A stretch of 64,000 bases of DNA from Actinoallomurus soli (GCF_024055715.1 NZ_JAMXMV010000012.1:221739-285738), one strand, 5' to 3'; counted from the first letter of the stretch, positions 43,103 through 53,271 are shown. Made by a program: numbers and translations. The notes: a model not told the origin generated them from the sequence alone.

Positions 43103-45577
43103 TCAGAGGTTGGTGCCGCGCGTCCCGCCGACCGGGGGGATGATCGGCGGGGTGGGAATGCCGGGGGGCGTCGGGCCGACCGGCCCGCCGGGCGGCGTGG
43201 GCCCGACCGGCGGCTTGGGCCCCTGCGGCGCGCCCTTGCTGACGTAAATGGTCACCGTGGCGCCGGGTTCGACCGAGGCTCCGCCGCCCGGCGAGGTCCG
43301 CGCGACGGTGCCCGTGCCGTACGCGTCCGAGGCGATCCGCGGGCCGAAGCTCACGTCGAAGCCGGCGGCCCGCAGCCGGCCGGCGGCCGCCGACGGGCTG
43401 AGGCCGAGGACGTCGGGGACCTGCACGCGGTCCTCGCCGGACCCCTCGCTGTAATAGTCGCCCGGCGGGCTGTGGAAGTCGTGCTCGGGCACGTCGCGCA
43501 GCGCGCCGAGCATCGTCTCGCGCCAGATCGGCGCGGGGATGTCGGCGCCGAACACCTCGCCGAAGCAGCGGCCGCCCAGGCAGACGTTCGTCAGCGGATG
43601 CTTGTAGCCGCCCCGCGGGTCGCCGACCCAGACCGCGCTGGCCAGGTCCGGGGTGTAGCCGGCGAACCAGGCGGAGGAGAAGCCGTCGACCGTGCCCGTC
43701 TTTCCCGCGGCCGGGCGGCCGATGCCCTCTCCGGCGGCCGTGCCCTGCGTCAGGACCCCGCGCAGGACGTGGTTGACCGCGTCGGCGACGCCCTTGTCGA
43801 TCGCCTGATGGCAGTGGGCGCTCGGGACCTTCAGCTCGTGGCCGGCCGTGTCGGTGATCTTCGTGAGGACGATCGGCGCGCAGTACTCGCCGCGCGCGCC
43901 GAACGCCGCGTACGCCGCCGCGACCCGCAACGGCGAGACCGTGTTGAAGCCGAGCGTGAAGGAGGGGTACTGCTGCAGCGCCGAACCGTCGGCGCGGCGC
44001 ATGCCGAGCTTCTCGGCCATCTTCACCGTGTCGCAGAGGCCGACCTCCTTCTCCAGCCGGAGGAAGAAGGTGTTGACCGAGTGCCACGTCCCGGTGACGA
44101 GGCTGAACGTGCGGCCGCCCTCGCCGTCGCCGGCGTTGCCCAGCGACTCCGTGGAGCCGACCGGTTTGCCGTCGCAGTCGCGGAACCCGGTCGGGGTGTA
44201 GTGGTCGGGGGCCATCAGGCGGTGCCCGAACGGCATTCCCTGGTCCAGCGCGGCCGCCAGCGTGAAGATCTTGAAGGTGGACCCGGCCTGCATGCCGATG
44301 CTGGTGCCGTGGTCGGAGTCGGCGGCGAAGTTGACCCAGGTCTTGCCGCGCTTCTCCGAGGGTCCCAGCTCCCGGTCGACGGCCATGGCCTTCACCTGGC
44401 CGGTGCCCGGCTCGACGAGCGCCTCGGCCGCCGCCTTGTGGCTGGAGTTCTTCGGCGGGACGTAGTGGTCGACCGCGCGCTGCGCGGCGCGCTGCATCCC
44501 CGGGTCCAGCGTCGTCCGGATGACCAGGCCGCCGCGCTGGAGGAGCCGGGTGCGTGCCTTGACCGTCTTGCCGAAGATCGGGTTGCCCAGGATCTCCCGC
44601 TCGACGTAGTCGCAGAAGAACGGCGCCGAACTATCCACACAGCCGTTCGGCGTCGACGTGACGTGCAGGTGGAGCGGTGTCCGCTCGGCGGCCGACGCGG
44701 TGTCGGCGGGCAGCCAGCGCAGGTCGCTCATCCGCTGCAGCACGGTGTTGCGCCGCTCCTCGGCCAGCTTCGGGTTGACGGTCGGGTCGTAGGCGTACGG
44801 GTAGCGGACGATGCCCGCCAGCAGGGCCGCCTCGGGCAGGGACAGCTTGGCGGCGGAGTGGCCGAAGTAGTGCCGTGAGGCGGCCTCGACGCCGTACGCT
44901 CCGCTGCCGAAGTAGGCGATGTTGAGGTAGCGCTCGAGGATCTGGTCCTTGGTCAGCTGCTTCTCCATCGCCACGGCGTAGCGCAGTTCGCGGAGCTTGC
45001 GCGCCGGCGTGGTCGCGAGGGCGGACCGGCGTTCGGCGTCGGTGTCGGCCGTCTCGACGAGGAGGTTCTTGACGTACTGCTGGGTGATGCCCGACCCGCC
45101 CTGCGTGACCTGACCGGCGGCGAGGTTGCTGACGAGAGCGCGCGCGGTGCCCTTGAGGTCGAGGCCGCCGTGCTCGTAGAAGCGGCTGTCCTCGATCGCG
45201 AGGATCGCCTTGCGCATGATCGGGGCGACCTTGCTCAGGGGCACGTCGACGCGGTTCTCGTAGTAGAACGTCGCCAGCTTCGACCCGTCGGCGGCGAGGA
45301 TCACCGATCGCTGGGCGACCGGCGGGGTCTGCAGGTCGCCGGGGATGGCCTCGAACCAGTTCGCGCCGTTGCGCGCGCCGACGCCGACCATCCCGAGGGT
45401 GGAGAAGGCGATGAGCGCCGCCAGCACCCCGGCGACGACCCCCGCGCCCGCGAGGCGCCCGATGATCCTCAGGGCGTCGCTGCGCGGGCCTTCCCCAGAA
45501 GACACGGGGTCAGCGTACGCCGAACCGAGCTGGGAAGGATCTCCGCGGTCCAACAAAACACCGCCGCTTCCGGTCAT
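43103..45577 (-). CDS. Bifunctional penicillin-binding protein with PASTA domain
   Basis: Class A PBP of up to 824 residues. A short cytoplasmic N-terminus and one TM (about 40-62) precede the GT51 transglycosylase (about 85-260, EDSRFYEHGGLD and GGSGITQQYVKN). The transpeptidase has SxxK in GSTFKIF (about 432), SVN and KTGT (about 625). One PASTA domain (about 735-800, VPDVLGLSPSAAAGRL) is followed by a Pro/Gly tail. The ATG at 45577 has no clear ribosome site; GTG 45505 (VSSGEGPRSD) is an alternative. It polymerises and cross-links peptidoglycan, and PASTA may sense muropeptides. The neighbour is a close paralogue without PASTA. Confidence 0.93.
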   Translation of the reverse strand: MTGSGGVLLDRGDPSQLGSAYADPVSSGEGPRSDALRIIGRLAGAGVVAGVLAALIAFSTLGMVGVGARNGANWFEAIPGDLQTPPVAQRSVILAADGSKLATFYYENRVDVPLSKVAPIMRKAILAIEDSRFYEHGGLDLKGTARALVSNLAAGQVTQGGSGITQQYVKNLLVETADTDAERRSALATTPARKLRELRYAVAMEKQLTKDQILERYLNIAYFGSGAYGVEAASRHYFGHSAAKLSLPEAALLAGIVRYPYAYDPTVNPKLAEERRNTVLQRMSDLRWLPADTASAAERTPLHLHVTSTPNGCVDSSAPFFCDYVEREILGNPIFGKTVKARTRLLQRGGLVIRTTLDPGMQRAAQRAVDHYVPPKNSSHKAAAEALVEPGTGQVKAMAVDRELGPSEKRGKTWVNFAADSDHGTSIGMQAGSTFKIFTLAAALDQGMPFGHRLMAPDHYTPTGFRDCDGKPVGSTESLGNAGDGEGGRTFSLVTGTWHSVNTFFLRLEKEVGLCDTVKMAEKLGMRRADGSALQQYPSFTLGFNTVSPLRVAAAYAAFGARGEYCAPIVLTKITDTAGHELKVPSAHCHQAIDKGVADAVNHVLRGVLTQGTAAGEGIGRPAAGKTGTVDGFSSAWFAGYTPDLASAVWVGDPRGGYKHPLTNVCLGGRCFGEVFGADIPAPIWRETMLGALRDVPEHDFHSPPGDYYSEGSGEDRVQVPDVLGLSPSAAAGRLRAAGFDVSFGPRIASDAYGTGTVARTSPGGGASVEPGATVTIYVSKGAPQGPKPPVGPTPPGGPVGPTPPGIPTPPIIPPVGGTRGTNL

Positions 45578-45641
45578 TCAGTCACGGATGGCGACATATC
45601 AACCGCGCGGCAACGGCGTCCGTGACGGTGCGGAGGCGGGC

Positions 45642-47837
45642 TCAGTCTCCCTTCCACGGCCAGGCGAACGGCGGGTCGAAGAACCACGGCAGGTGGCTGT
45701 TGGGCTCCGGAAGGTCCTTCCCGCCCTGATCGGCGCCCGCGGCCTTGTCCTTCGCCTTGTCGTCCTCCTCCTTCTCGCCGTCGCCCTCCCGGAAGTACTC
45801 CCCCGGCGGGCCCGCGAAGTCGTGCGCCGGAACCCCCTTCAGGGCGGCCTCCATCGTCTCCCGCCAGATCGGCGCCGGCACGTCCGCGCCGTACACCTGG
45901 GCGTAGCACGCCTCGCCCAGGCACACGTCGCGCAGCGGGTGCCTGTAGCCGCCGCGCGGGTCGCCGACCCAGACCGCGCTCGCCAGGTCCGGGGTGTAGC
46001 CGGCGAACCAGGCGGCCGAGAAGTTGTCGACGGTGCCCGTCTTGCCCGCCGCCGGACGCCCGAGTTCGTTGCCCTTGGCCGTGCCCTTGGTCAGGACGCC
46101 CCGCAGGATGTGGCTGACCGCGTCGGCGACGCCCTCGTCGATGGCCTGGTGGCACTTGGCGCGCGGCACCGGCAGGAATCCCGTCGGGCCCATGACGCTC
46201 GTGATCGCGATCGGGCGGCAGTACCGGCCGCGCGCCGCGAACGCCGCGTACGCCGCCGCGAGCCGCAGCGGCGAGACCGTGTTGAACCCGAGCGTGAACG
46301 ACGGGTACTGCTCCAGCTTCTGCCCGGTCGCGCGACGCATGCCCAGGCGGGTCGCCATCTTGTACGTGGCGCAGAGCCCCACCTTGCGCTCGAGTTCGAG
46401 GAAGAACGTGTTGACCGAGTGCCAGGTGCCGGTGACCAGGGTGAACTGCTTGCCGCCCTCGCCGTCGCCCGCGTTGCCGAGCGAGACGCCGGAGTCGCCG
46501 ACGCGGTCCCCGTCGCAGTTGCGGAAGCCCGTCGGCACGAAGGACTTCGGCGCGTCCAGCTTGTGACCGAACGCCATCCCCTTGTCCAGCGCGGCGGCCA
46601 GCGTGAACACCTTGAACGTCGACCCCGCCTGCATGCCCAGGCTGGACCCGTGGTCGGAGTCGGCGGCGAGGTTCACCCACAGTGTGCCGCGTTTGGTGCT
46701 GTCGCCCATCCTGCGGTCCAGGGCCATCGCCGTGATCTCCCCCGTGCCCGGCCGGATCAGCACCTCGGCGGCCGCCTTGCCCGATTTGTTGTCCGGGGGA
46801 ACATAACGGTTCAAGGCGTGCTGGGCGGCCTTCTGCATGCGGGGTTCGAGCGTCGTACGGATCTGCAGACCGCCGCGCTGCAGGAGGAACCGACGCTCCT
46901 GGGCGGTCTTCCCGAACGCCCGGTTCGCCAGGATCTCCCGCTGGACGTAGTCGCAGAAGAACGGCGCCGAGCTCTCCACGCACCCGTTCGGCGTGGCGGT
47001 GATCCGCAGCCCGAGCGGCCGGCCCTTGACCTCCGCCGCCTGCTCGGGCGTGATGACCTTCAGCTCGGCCATGCGGTCCAGGACCGTGTCGCGGCGCGTC
47101 CGGCCCCGTACCGGGTGCAGGTTCGGGTCGTACGTCTGCGGCGCCCGCACGATTCCCGCCAGCGTCGCGGCCTGTGCCAGGGACAGGTCGACGGCGTGCA
47201 CGCCGAAGTAGTGGCGGGCCGCCGCCTCCACGCCGTACGCGCCATCGCCGAAATAGGCGATGTTGAGGTACCGCTCCAGGATCTGGTCCTTGGTGAGGTG
47301 CTTCTCCAGGCCGATGGCGAGCCGCAGTTCGCGGAGCTTGCGGACCGCGGTCGGTTCGAGCGCCTCCTGGCGCGCCGCGGTGGTCGTCGCCGTCTCGGCG
47401 AGGGCGTTCTTGACGTACTGCTGGCTGAGCGTCGACCCGCCCTCGACGACGGTCCCGGCGCTGAGGTTGGCGAACAGCGCCCGCAGGATGCTCTTGGCGT
47501 CGAGCGCGCCGTGCCGGTAGAAGCGGCTGTCCTCGATCGCGATGATCGCCTGGCGCATGATGGGCGCCACCTGGGCGAGCGGCACCTCGACGCGGTTCTC
47601 GTAGTAGAACGTCGCGAGCCGGGAACCGTCCGCGGCCAGGATGACCGAACGCTGCGGGAGCGCCGGGGTGGCCAGCGAGCCCGGCAGCGTCTCGAAGGCG
47701 TGGTTCGCGGCCTTGACGCCCAGGCCGGTGGGCAGCAGGACGGGCAGCGCCAGGCAGGCCGACAGCACGCCGGCGGCCACCCCGGCGATCACCAGGTCCT
47801 TCAGCCGCGCCGACCGCCGCCCCGAATCCCGCCCCAC
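45642..47837 (-). CDS. Bifunctional penicillin-binding protein, paralogue without PASTA
   Basis: 731-residue class A PBP. TM is at about 13-36, GT51 has EDSRFYRHGALD and GGSTLSQQYVKN, and the transpeptidase has SxxK in GSTFKVF (about 405), SVN and AGKTGTVDN (about 599). Long stretches (QRSVILAADGS, LATFYYENRV, NTVSPLR) are shared with the next gene, showing duplication. The C-terminus ends in an acidic/Lys-rich linker (GEKEEDDKAKDKAA) and an aromatic PWFFDPPFAWPWKGD in place of PASTA. Both genes point the same way with 64 bp between them, so they could be co-transcribed. Confidence 0.93.
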   Translation of the reverse strand: MGRDSGRRSARLKDLVIAGVAAGVLSACLALPVLLPTGLGVKAANHAFETLPGSLATPALPQRSVILAADGSRLATFYYENRVEVPLAQVAPIMRQAIIAIEDSRFYRHGALDAKSILRALFANLSAGTVVEGGSTLSQQYVKNALAETATTTAARQEALEPTAVRKLRELRLAIGLEKHLTKDQILERYLNIAYFGDGAYGVEAAARHYFGVHAVDLSLAQAATLAGIVRAPQTYDPNLHPVRGRTRRDTVLDRMAELKVITPEQAAEVKGRPLGLRITATPNGCVESSAPFFCDYVQREILANRAFGKTAQERRFLLQRGGLQIRTTLEPRMQKAAQHALNRYVPPDNKSGKAAAEVLIRPGTGEITAMALDRRMGDSTKRGTLWVNLAADSDHGSSLGMQAGSTFKVFTLAAALDKGMAFGHKLDAPKSFVPTGFRNCDGDRVGDSGVSLGNAGDGEGGKQFTLVTGTWHSVNTFFLELERKVGLCATYKMATRLGMRRATGQKLEQYPSFTLGFNTVSPLRLAAAYAAFAARGRYCRPIAITSVMGPTGFLPVPRAKCHQAIDEGVADAVSHILRGVLTKGTAKGNELGRPAAGKTGTVDNFSAAWFAGYTPDLASAVWVGDPRGGYRHPLRDVCLGEACYAQVYGADVPAPIWRETMEAALKGVPAHDFAGPPGEYFREGDGEKEEDDKAKDKAAGADQGGKDLPEPNSHLPWFFDPPFAWPWKGD

Positions 47838-47919
47838 ACTTCGCGGTCATCCCCACACAGAGGGTGATCGGAACCTGGGGAGGGGATTTCCCGGCCATGA
47901 CCGCGGCCGTCCGATCTCA

Positions 47920-47987
47920 CCGGTCACCGGCCGGTCACGCGGGTCCTCGGGCGGTCGCGCCGGTTGTCAGCCGGTCACGCCGGTCAT
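47920..47987. repeat. Short direct repeats ccggtcac in the PBP-mazG gap
   Basis: ccggtcac occurs at 47920-47927, 47931-47938 and 47971-47978, with ccggtcat at 47980-47987 overlapping the mazG stop. It is a low-complexity array with no known role. Confidence 0.5.
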
Positions 47988-48910
47988 CGGCCCTGGTGCC
48001 GCTCGACGCGGTCGTGGAAGCGGCGGGCGGCCGCGCGCAGCTCGGCCTCGGGGTCGCGGCCCTCCTCGCGAAGCCGGCGGACGAGCGAGAACAGGTCCGC
48101 GCCCACGCCGTCGTCGGCGAACAGCTCCTCCGGCACGTCCGCCTTCGCGGCGCGCCGCTGCAGCTGGGCCGCGAGCGAGAGCGAGGGCTGGGCCATCGGG
48201 ACGCCGTGGAAGATCGAGGCGTCCTCGCCCCGCTCCGCCAGCTTGATCGCGTTCCAGTTGGCGTCGACCTCGTCGGCGTCCGCGACCGTGACGTCACCGA
48301 ACACGTGAGGGTTCCGGCGTACGAGCTTGTCGGTGATGCCCTCGGCGACGTCGTCCACATCGAAATGCGGCGAGACCTGCGCGTGGAACACCACCTGCAT
48401 GAGGACGTCACCGAGCTCCTCGCGCAGGGCCTTCAGGTCGCCGCTCTCGATCAGGTCGATGACCTCGTACGCCTCCTCCAGGAGGTACGGCGCGAGGGAC
48501 TCGTGCGTCTGCTCGCGGTCCCAGGGGCACTCGCGGCGCAGCGTGTCCATCACCGCGACCAGGTCGAGGAACCGCGCGCCGGGCAGGTCATAGGCGCCCT
48601 GGACGACCTCCACCTGCGGGGGCTCGTCCATCCCGACGAGGACGGAGCCGACCGCGCGCATCAGGTCCTCGTCGCCGTCGAGCCCGGCCAGCCACACGAC
48701 CGTGCCGGACGACGCCTCGCGGACGAGGGCGGCGGCGTCGGGCTCGACGACCTCCACCGCGACGCCGGCGTCACGGACGTACGGCAGCTGCGGGTGCTCG
48801 CCGCTGCCGGTGAGCACCCGGTCGGCGCCGCGCAGCGTCTCCCAGGCGGGCCAGGTCAGCTGCCCCGGCGCGACCCGCGACGAGGAGGCCAGGAAGGTCA
48901 GGCCTGGCAT
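47984..48910 (-). CDS. mazG: MazG nucleotide pyrophosphohydrolase
   Basis: 308-residue protein. An N-terminal ~110 residues precede the MazG domain, which has LRRECPWDREQTHESLAPYL and the Mg-binding EEAYEVIDLIESGD with ELGDVLMQVVFHA (about 130-185). A partial second domain holds KLVRRNPHVFGDV. It hydrolyses abnormal NTPs, as in mycobacterial oxidative stress defence. The ATG at 48910 lies 13 bases inside the end of the upstream lipoprotein gene, so the mfd-lipoprotein-mazG genes form one unit. Confidence 0.93.
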   Translation of the reverse strand: MPGLTFLASSSRVAPGQLTWPAWETLRGADRVLTGSGEHPQLPYVRDAGVAVEVVEPDAAALVREASSGTVVWLAGLDGDEDLMRAVGSVLVGMDEPPQVEVVQGAYDLPGARFLDLVAVMDTLRRECPWDREQTHESLAPYLLEEAYEVIDLIESGDLKALREELGDVLMQVVFHAQVSPHFDVDDVAEGITDKLVRRNPHVFGDVTVADADEVDANWNAIKLAERGEDASIFHGVPMAQPSLSLAAQLQRRAAKADVPEELFADDGVGADLFSLVRRLREEGRDPEAELRAAARRFHDRVERHQGR

Positions 48911-49581
48911 GAGACTCCGCCACTCGTGGTCGGCGTGCCGGAGTCCGGCTTCGACAGGGTCGGGCAGACCGGGCCGAGGGCCATGTGCTGGAAGTCGAAG
49001 GAGCCGTAGCGCGGGTTGACCTCGAGCTTGAGGCGGCGGCCCGCCCGCTGGTAGCTGCCGGCGACCTGCTGCAGCGCCTGCTGCTGGGACTGCTGGTCGG
49101 TCGCGTTCGTCACGCCGTATTTGCTCATGAGCTCCTGGCGGAGGACGACCGACTTGACGTAGTCGCGGCTGTACCGGGTCGGCAGGCCCTGGGCGAGCAC
49201 GTTGGCGTCGATGGTGGGCATCCCGCCGTTCTGCGCGATGATCGCGTCGACCTGACCGCCGCTGGCGCTCACCCCGTCGGCGCGCGCGACCTCGTCCCAG
49301 ACCAACATGTCGACGAGCTGGTACAGGGCGCTGCGCTGCGGCGAGGACGGGTCGAACGGCACCTGCTGCCCCTGGGCCTGCGCCTGCTGGGCGATCTGCT
49401 GGGCGGCCGGGTACTTCGGCAGCTCCTTGGTCCACTCGTCGACCGTCGAGTTGAGCTTCGAGATCGTGATGCGGTCGTTGCCCACCAGGGCCGCCGCCCC
49501 CGTCTTCACGGGACCGCAGGCGGTGAGCGCCGTACCGGCCAGCGCGGCGGCGATCATGATCTTGAATGGCTTACGGATCAC
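48898..49581 (-). CDS. SurA-N-like secreted lipoprotein
   Basis: 227-residue lipoprotein. The GTG at 49581 has AGAAGGA upstream and gives signal IRKPFKIMIAAALAGTALTAC with lipobox LTAC (about 19-22). The mature part begins with AALVGNDRITISKLNSTVDEW, the pattern of SurA N-terminal/peptidyl-prolyl isomerase-type chaperones, but no parvulin domain follows. The middle is Gln/Ala-rich helix. It lies between mfd and mazG, where streptomycetes keep a similar lipoprotein. It probably helps fold exported proteins (inference). Confidence 0.85.
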   Translation of the reverse strand: MIRKPFKIMIAAALAGTALTACGPVKTGAAALVGNDRITISKLNSTVDEWTKELPKYPAAQQIAQQAQAQGQQVPFDPSSPQRSALYQLVDMLVWDEVARADGVSASGGQVDAIIAQNGGMPTIDANVLAQGLPTRYSRDYVKSVVLRQELMSKYGVTNATDQQSQQQALQQVAGSYQRAGRRLKLEVNPRYGSFDFQHMALGPVCPTLSKPDSGTPTTSGGVSCQA

Positions 49582-49674
49582 AGCGTCCTTCTCAATTCCT
49601 CGCCCGCGGGGGTCGCGGGATGCGTCCGGCACCGGGGGTCTCCTCGCCCCGACTCGTCATCTGGTCACGGCACG

Positions 49675-52600
49675 TCAGCGGGCCACGGGATCGGGGAGGA
49701 ACAGCGCCTCCACCAGATCGGTACACCATTTCAGCAGCTCCTGGTCGCGCAGCGGGCGCCCGCCGAGCGGAGCGGTCTTGGGCACCGGCACCAGCAGGGT
49801 ATTCGTCGCCGTCTTCAGAATGCTCTTCGGGTACAGGCGCTGCAGCCGCACCGTACGCGACTCGGGCAGGCTGACCGGCGAGAACCGGATGTGGTTGCCC
49901 TGCAGGGTGACGTCCGTCAGCCCGCCCCGGCGGGCCAGCGCGCGGAACCGCGCGACCTCCAGAAGGTTCAGCACCGGCACCGGCGGCGGCCCGAACCGGT
50001 CGGCCAGCTCGTCGCGCACGCCGACGATCTCGTCATCGCTCTGGATCGCCGCGATCCGGCGGTACGCGTCCAGCCGCAGGCGCTCGCCGGGCACGTACTC
50101 GTGCGGGATGTGCGCGTCGACCGGCAGCTCCACCTTGACCTCGGGCGTCTCGGGCACACCCTCCTCACGCAGCTCGCGCACGGCCTCGCCGACCATCCGC
50201 ACGTACAGGTCGAAGCCGACGCCGGCGATGTGCCCGGACTGCTCGGCGCCCAGGACGTTGCCCGCGCCCCGGATCTCCAGGTCCTTCATCGCCACGAACA
50301 TGCCCGCGCCCATCTCGGTGTGCTGGGCGATCGTCGCGAGCCGCTCGTGCGCGGTCTCGGTCAGCGGCGTCTCGGGCGGGTAGAGGAAGTAGGCGTACGC
50401 GCGCTCCCGGCCCCGGCCGACGCGCCCGCGCAGCTGGTGCAGCTGCGACAGGCCGTACATGTCGGCGCGGTCGACGATCAGGGTGTTGGCGTTCGGGATG
50501 TCCAGGCCGCTCTCCACGATCGTGGTCGCGACGAGGACGTCGTACTCCTTCTCCCAGAAGTCGACCATGATCTTTTCGAGCTGGTGCTCGTTCATCTGGC
50601 CGTGCGCGACGCCGACCCGGGCCTCCGGCACCAGCTCGGTGAGGTGCTTGGCGACCTTGTCGATCGAGCGGACCCGGTTGTGCACGAAGAAGACCTGGCC
50701 CTCGCGGAGCAGCTCGCGCCGGATCGCCGCGGCGATCTGCTTGTCGTCGTACGGGCCGACGAACGTCAGGACGGGGTGCCGCTCCTCCGGCGGGGTGAGG
50801 ATCGTCGACATCTCCCGGATGCCGGTGAGCCCCATCTCCAGCGTGCGCGGGATCGGCGTGGCGGACATGGCGAGCACGTCGACCTGGGTGCGCATCTCCT
50901 TGAGGCGCTCCTTGTGCTCGACGCCGAACCGCTGCTCCTCGTCGATGATGATCAGTCCGAGGTCCTTGAACCGGGTCTCCGGCGACAGCAGGCGGTGCGT
51001 GCCGATCACGAGGTCGACGGTGCCGTCGGCGACGCCGCGCAGCGTCTCGACGACCTCCTTGTCGGTCTGGAACCGGCTGATCGGCTTGATCACCACCGGG
51101 AACGACGCGAACCGCTCGGTGAACGTCGACAGGTGCTGCTGCACCAGCAACGTCGTCGGCACGAGCACGGCCACCTGCTTGCCGTCCTGCACCGCCTTGA
51201 ACGCCGCCCGCACCGCGATCTCGGTCTTGCCGTAGCCCACGTCGCCGCAGATCAGCCGGTCCATCGGAACCGGCTTCTCCATGTCGGACTTGACCTCGTC
51301 GATCGCGGCGAGCTGGTCCGGCGTCTCGATGTACGGGAAGGCGTCCTCCAGCTCGCGCTGCCACGGGGTGTCCGACTGGAACGCGTGCCCCGGCGACGCC
51401 TGGCGGGCGGAGTACAGGCGGATCAGCTCGCCCGCGATCTGGCGGACGGCCTTGCGCGCCCGGCCCTTCTGCTTCTGCCACTCGGCGCCGCCGAGCCGGT
51501 GCAGGCTCGGCGCCTCACCGCCGACGTAGCGGGTGACCTCGTCGAGCTGGTCGGTCGGCACGAACAGCCGGTCGCCCTTGGCGTACTCGATGATGAGGTA
51601 CTCGCGGGTGGCGCCCTGCACGGTGCGGCTGGCCATCTCGACGTACCGGCCGACGCCGTGCTGCTCGTGCACGATGTAGTCGCCGACGGTGAGCCGCAGC
51701 GGGTCGACGCCGCCGCGCCGCCGCGACGGCATGCGCCGCATGTCCTTGGTCGAGGACTTCTGCCCCGACAGGTCCGTCTCGGTGAGCACCGCGAGCTTGA
51801 CGGCGTCCCAGACGAAGCCGTGGTCGAGGAGCCCGCAGGAGACGTTGACGATCGCCGGCTCCGGCGGACCGGGCAGCTCGGTGACCTTCGCGCCGAGCCC
51901 CTCCTCGCGGACCACCTCGGCCAGCCGCTCGGCCGGGCCGTGGCCCTCGGTGACGAGCACGACCCGCCACTCCTCGTGGATCCAGCCCTTGACGTCGGCC
52001 ATCACCCGCTGGGTGTCGCCGCGGTACGACTCCGCCGCGCGCGCCCCGATCCGCAGCGCGCCGTCGCCGTCGGCGTCCGGCGCCTCGTCGACGGCCACCT
52101 CGGTGAGCTCGCCGGTGGCGGCGGAGTACTCGCGGCGGGTCCGGCCGCCCGCCGGATCGGCGCCCGCCGACTCGGCGCTCGCGAACGGCGCGATCGTCCA
52201 CCACGCCAGGCCGAGCTCCGCCGTACGGTCGCGGACCTCCTCCAGGGTCCTGAACGCGGCCGCGCCCAGATCGATGGGGGCCTCGCCGCCCGCGGCGGCG
52301 TTCACCCACGACGCTTCGAGGAACTCCTGGCTCGTGCTGACCAGCTCGGCGGCGCGCGTACGGATGCGCTCGGGGTCGCAGACGACCACCGAGGAACCGG
52401 CGGGCAGCACGTCGAGGAGCAGCTCCATGTGGTCGGCGAGGACCGGCGCGAACGCCTCCATTCCCTCCACCGCCGAGCCGTCGGCGATCTGCTGGAGGAT
52501 GTCGGCGAGCGCCGGGTGCTCCCGGCCCAGCTCGCGGGCGCGCTCGCGCACGGACCCGGTCAGCGGCAGCTCACGGCACGGCGGCGCCCACAGCCCGTCC

Positions 52601-53271
52601 TGGGCGACCTCGAGCGAGCGCTGGTCGGCCGCCTTGAAGTAGCGGACCTCCTCCACCTGGTCGCCCCAGAACTCCACCCGCAGCGGATGCTCCTCGGTGG
52701 GCGGGAACACGTCGAGGATGCCGCCGCGGACGGCGATCTCGCCGCGCTTCTCCACCAGGTCGACGCGGTCGTAGCCCGCGTCGACCAGGCGGCGCACGGC
52801 GTCGTCGAGGTCGGCCTCGTCCCCGGGCCGCAGTCGCACGGGCTCCAGGTCGCCGAGCCCGGCGACGATCGGCTGGAGCACGGCACGGACCGGGGCGACG
52901 ACGGCCTGCAGCGGACCGGCCGCAGGGTCGTCGGGATCGCCGTGGGCCAGCCGTCGCAGCACGGCGAGGCGCTGGCCGACCGTGTCCGAACGCGGCGACA
53001 GGCGCTCGTGCGGCAGCGTCTCCCAGGCGGGGAAGTGCGCCACCGCGGCCGGGTCCAGCAGGCTTGTCAGGGCCGCCGTCAGGTCCTCGGCCTCGCGGGC
53101 CGTCGCGGTGACCATCAGGACGGTACGCCCGCGCTCGCGCGCCAGCGCGGCACCGAGGACCGGCCGCAGCGCGGGCGGCGCGACGAGGTCCAGGTGGGCG
53201 TCGGCGCTCTTCAGGGCACGGGCGAGCGCGGAATCGGCGGCGGCGACGTCGAGCAGTCCGGAAAGGGTCAT
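49675..53271 (-). CDS. mfd: Transcription-repair coupling factor
   Basis: 1198-residue SF2 translocase that removes stalled RNA polymerase and recruits UvrA. The N-terminal UvrB-like region is at about 1-480, with HFPAWETLPHERLSPRSD. The RNA polymerase-interacting CarD-like domain (GDYIVHEQHGVGRYVEM) is at about 525-600. Motor motifs are GDVGYGKTEIA (Walker A, ~676), DEEQRFGV and QLRGRVGRGRERAYAY. The C-terminal TRCF domain is at about 1040-1150. All core parts are present. It is upstream of the lipoprotein and mazG genes in the same direction. Confidence 0.97.
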   Translation of the reverse strand: MTLSGLLDVAAADSALARALKSADAHLDLVAPPALRPVLGAALARERGRTVLMVTATAREAEDLTAALTSLLDPAAVAHFPAWETLPHERLSPRSDTVGQRLAVLRRLAHGDPDDPAAGPLQAVVAPVRAVLQPIVAGLGDLEPVRLRPGDEADLDDAVRRLVDAGYDRVDLVEKRGEIAVRGGILDVFPPTEEHPLRVEFWGDQVEEVRYFKAADQRSLEVAQDGLWAPPCRELPLTGSVRERARELGREHPALADILQQIADGSAVEGMEAFAPVLADHMELLLDVLPAGSSVVVCDPERIRTRAAELVSTSQEFLEASWVNAAAGGEAPIDLGAAAFRTLEEVRDRTAELGLAWWTIAPFASAESAGADPAGGRTRREYSAATGELTEVAVDEAPDADGDGALRIGARAAESYRGDTQRVMADVKGWIHEEWRVVLVTEGHGPAERLAEVVREEGLGAKVTELPGPPEPAIVNVSCGLLDHGFVWDAVKLAVLTETDLSGQKSSTKDMRRMPSRRRGGVDPLRLTVGDYIVHEQHGVGRYVEMASRTVQGATREYLIIEYAKGDRLFVPTDQLDEVTRYVGGEAPSLHRLGGAEWQKQKGRARKAVRQIAGELIRLYSARQASPGHAFQSDTPWQRELEDAFPYIETPDQLAAIDEVKSDMEKPVPMDRLICGDVGYGKTEIAVRAAFKAVQDGKQVAVLVPTTLLVQQHLSTFTERFASFPVVIKPISRFQTDKEVVETLRGVADGTVDLVIGTHRLLSPETRFKDLGLIIIDEEQRFGVEHKERLKEMRTQVDVLAMSATPIPRTLEMGLTGIREMSTILTPPEERHPVLTFVGPYDDKQIAAAIRRELLREGQVFFVHNRVRSIDKVAKHLTELVPEARVGVAHGQMNEHQLEKIMVDFWEKEYDVLVATTIVESGLDIPNANTLIVDRADMYGLSQLHQLRGRVGRGRERAYAYFLYPPETPLTETAHERLATIAQHTEMGAGMFVAMKDLEIRGAGNVLGAEQSGHIAGVGFDLYVRMVGEAVRELREEGVPETPEVKVELPVDAHIPHEYVPGERLRLDAYRRIAAIQSDDEIVGVRDELADRFGPPPVPVLNLLEVARFRALARRGGLTDVTLQGNHIRFSPVSLPESRTVRLQRLYPKSILKTATNTLLVPVPKTAPLGGRPLRDQELLKWCTDLVEALFLPDPVAR

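Noticed and set aside
45345..47867. Long + strand open frame opposite the second PBP gene
   Set aside because: Shadow of the PBP on the minus strand; composition is biased and the frame has no recognisable motif.
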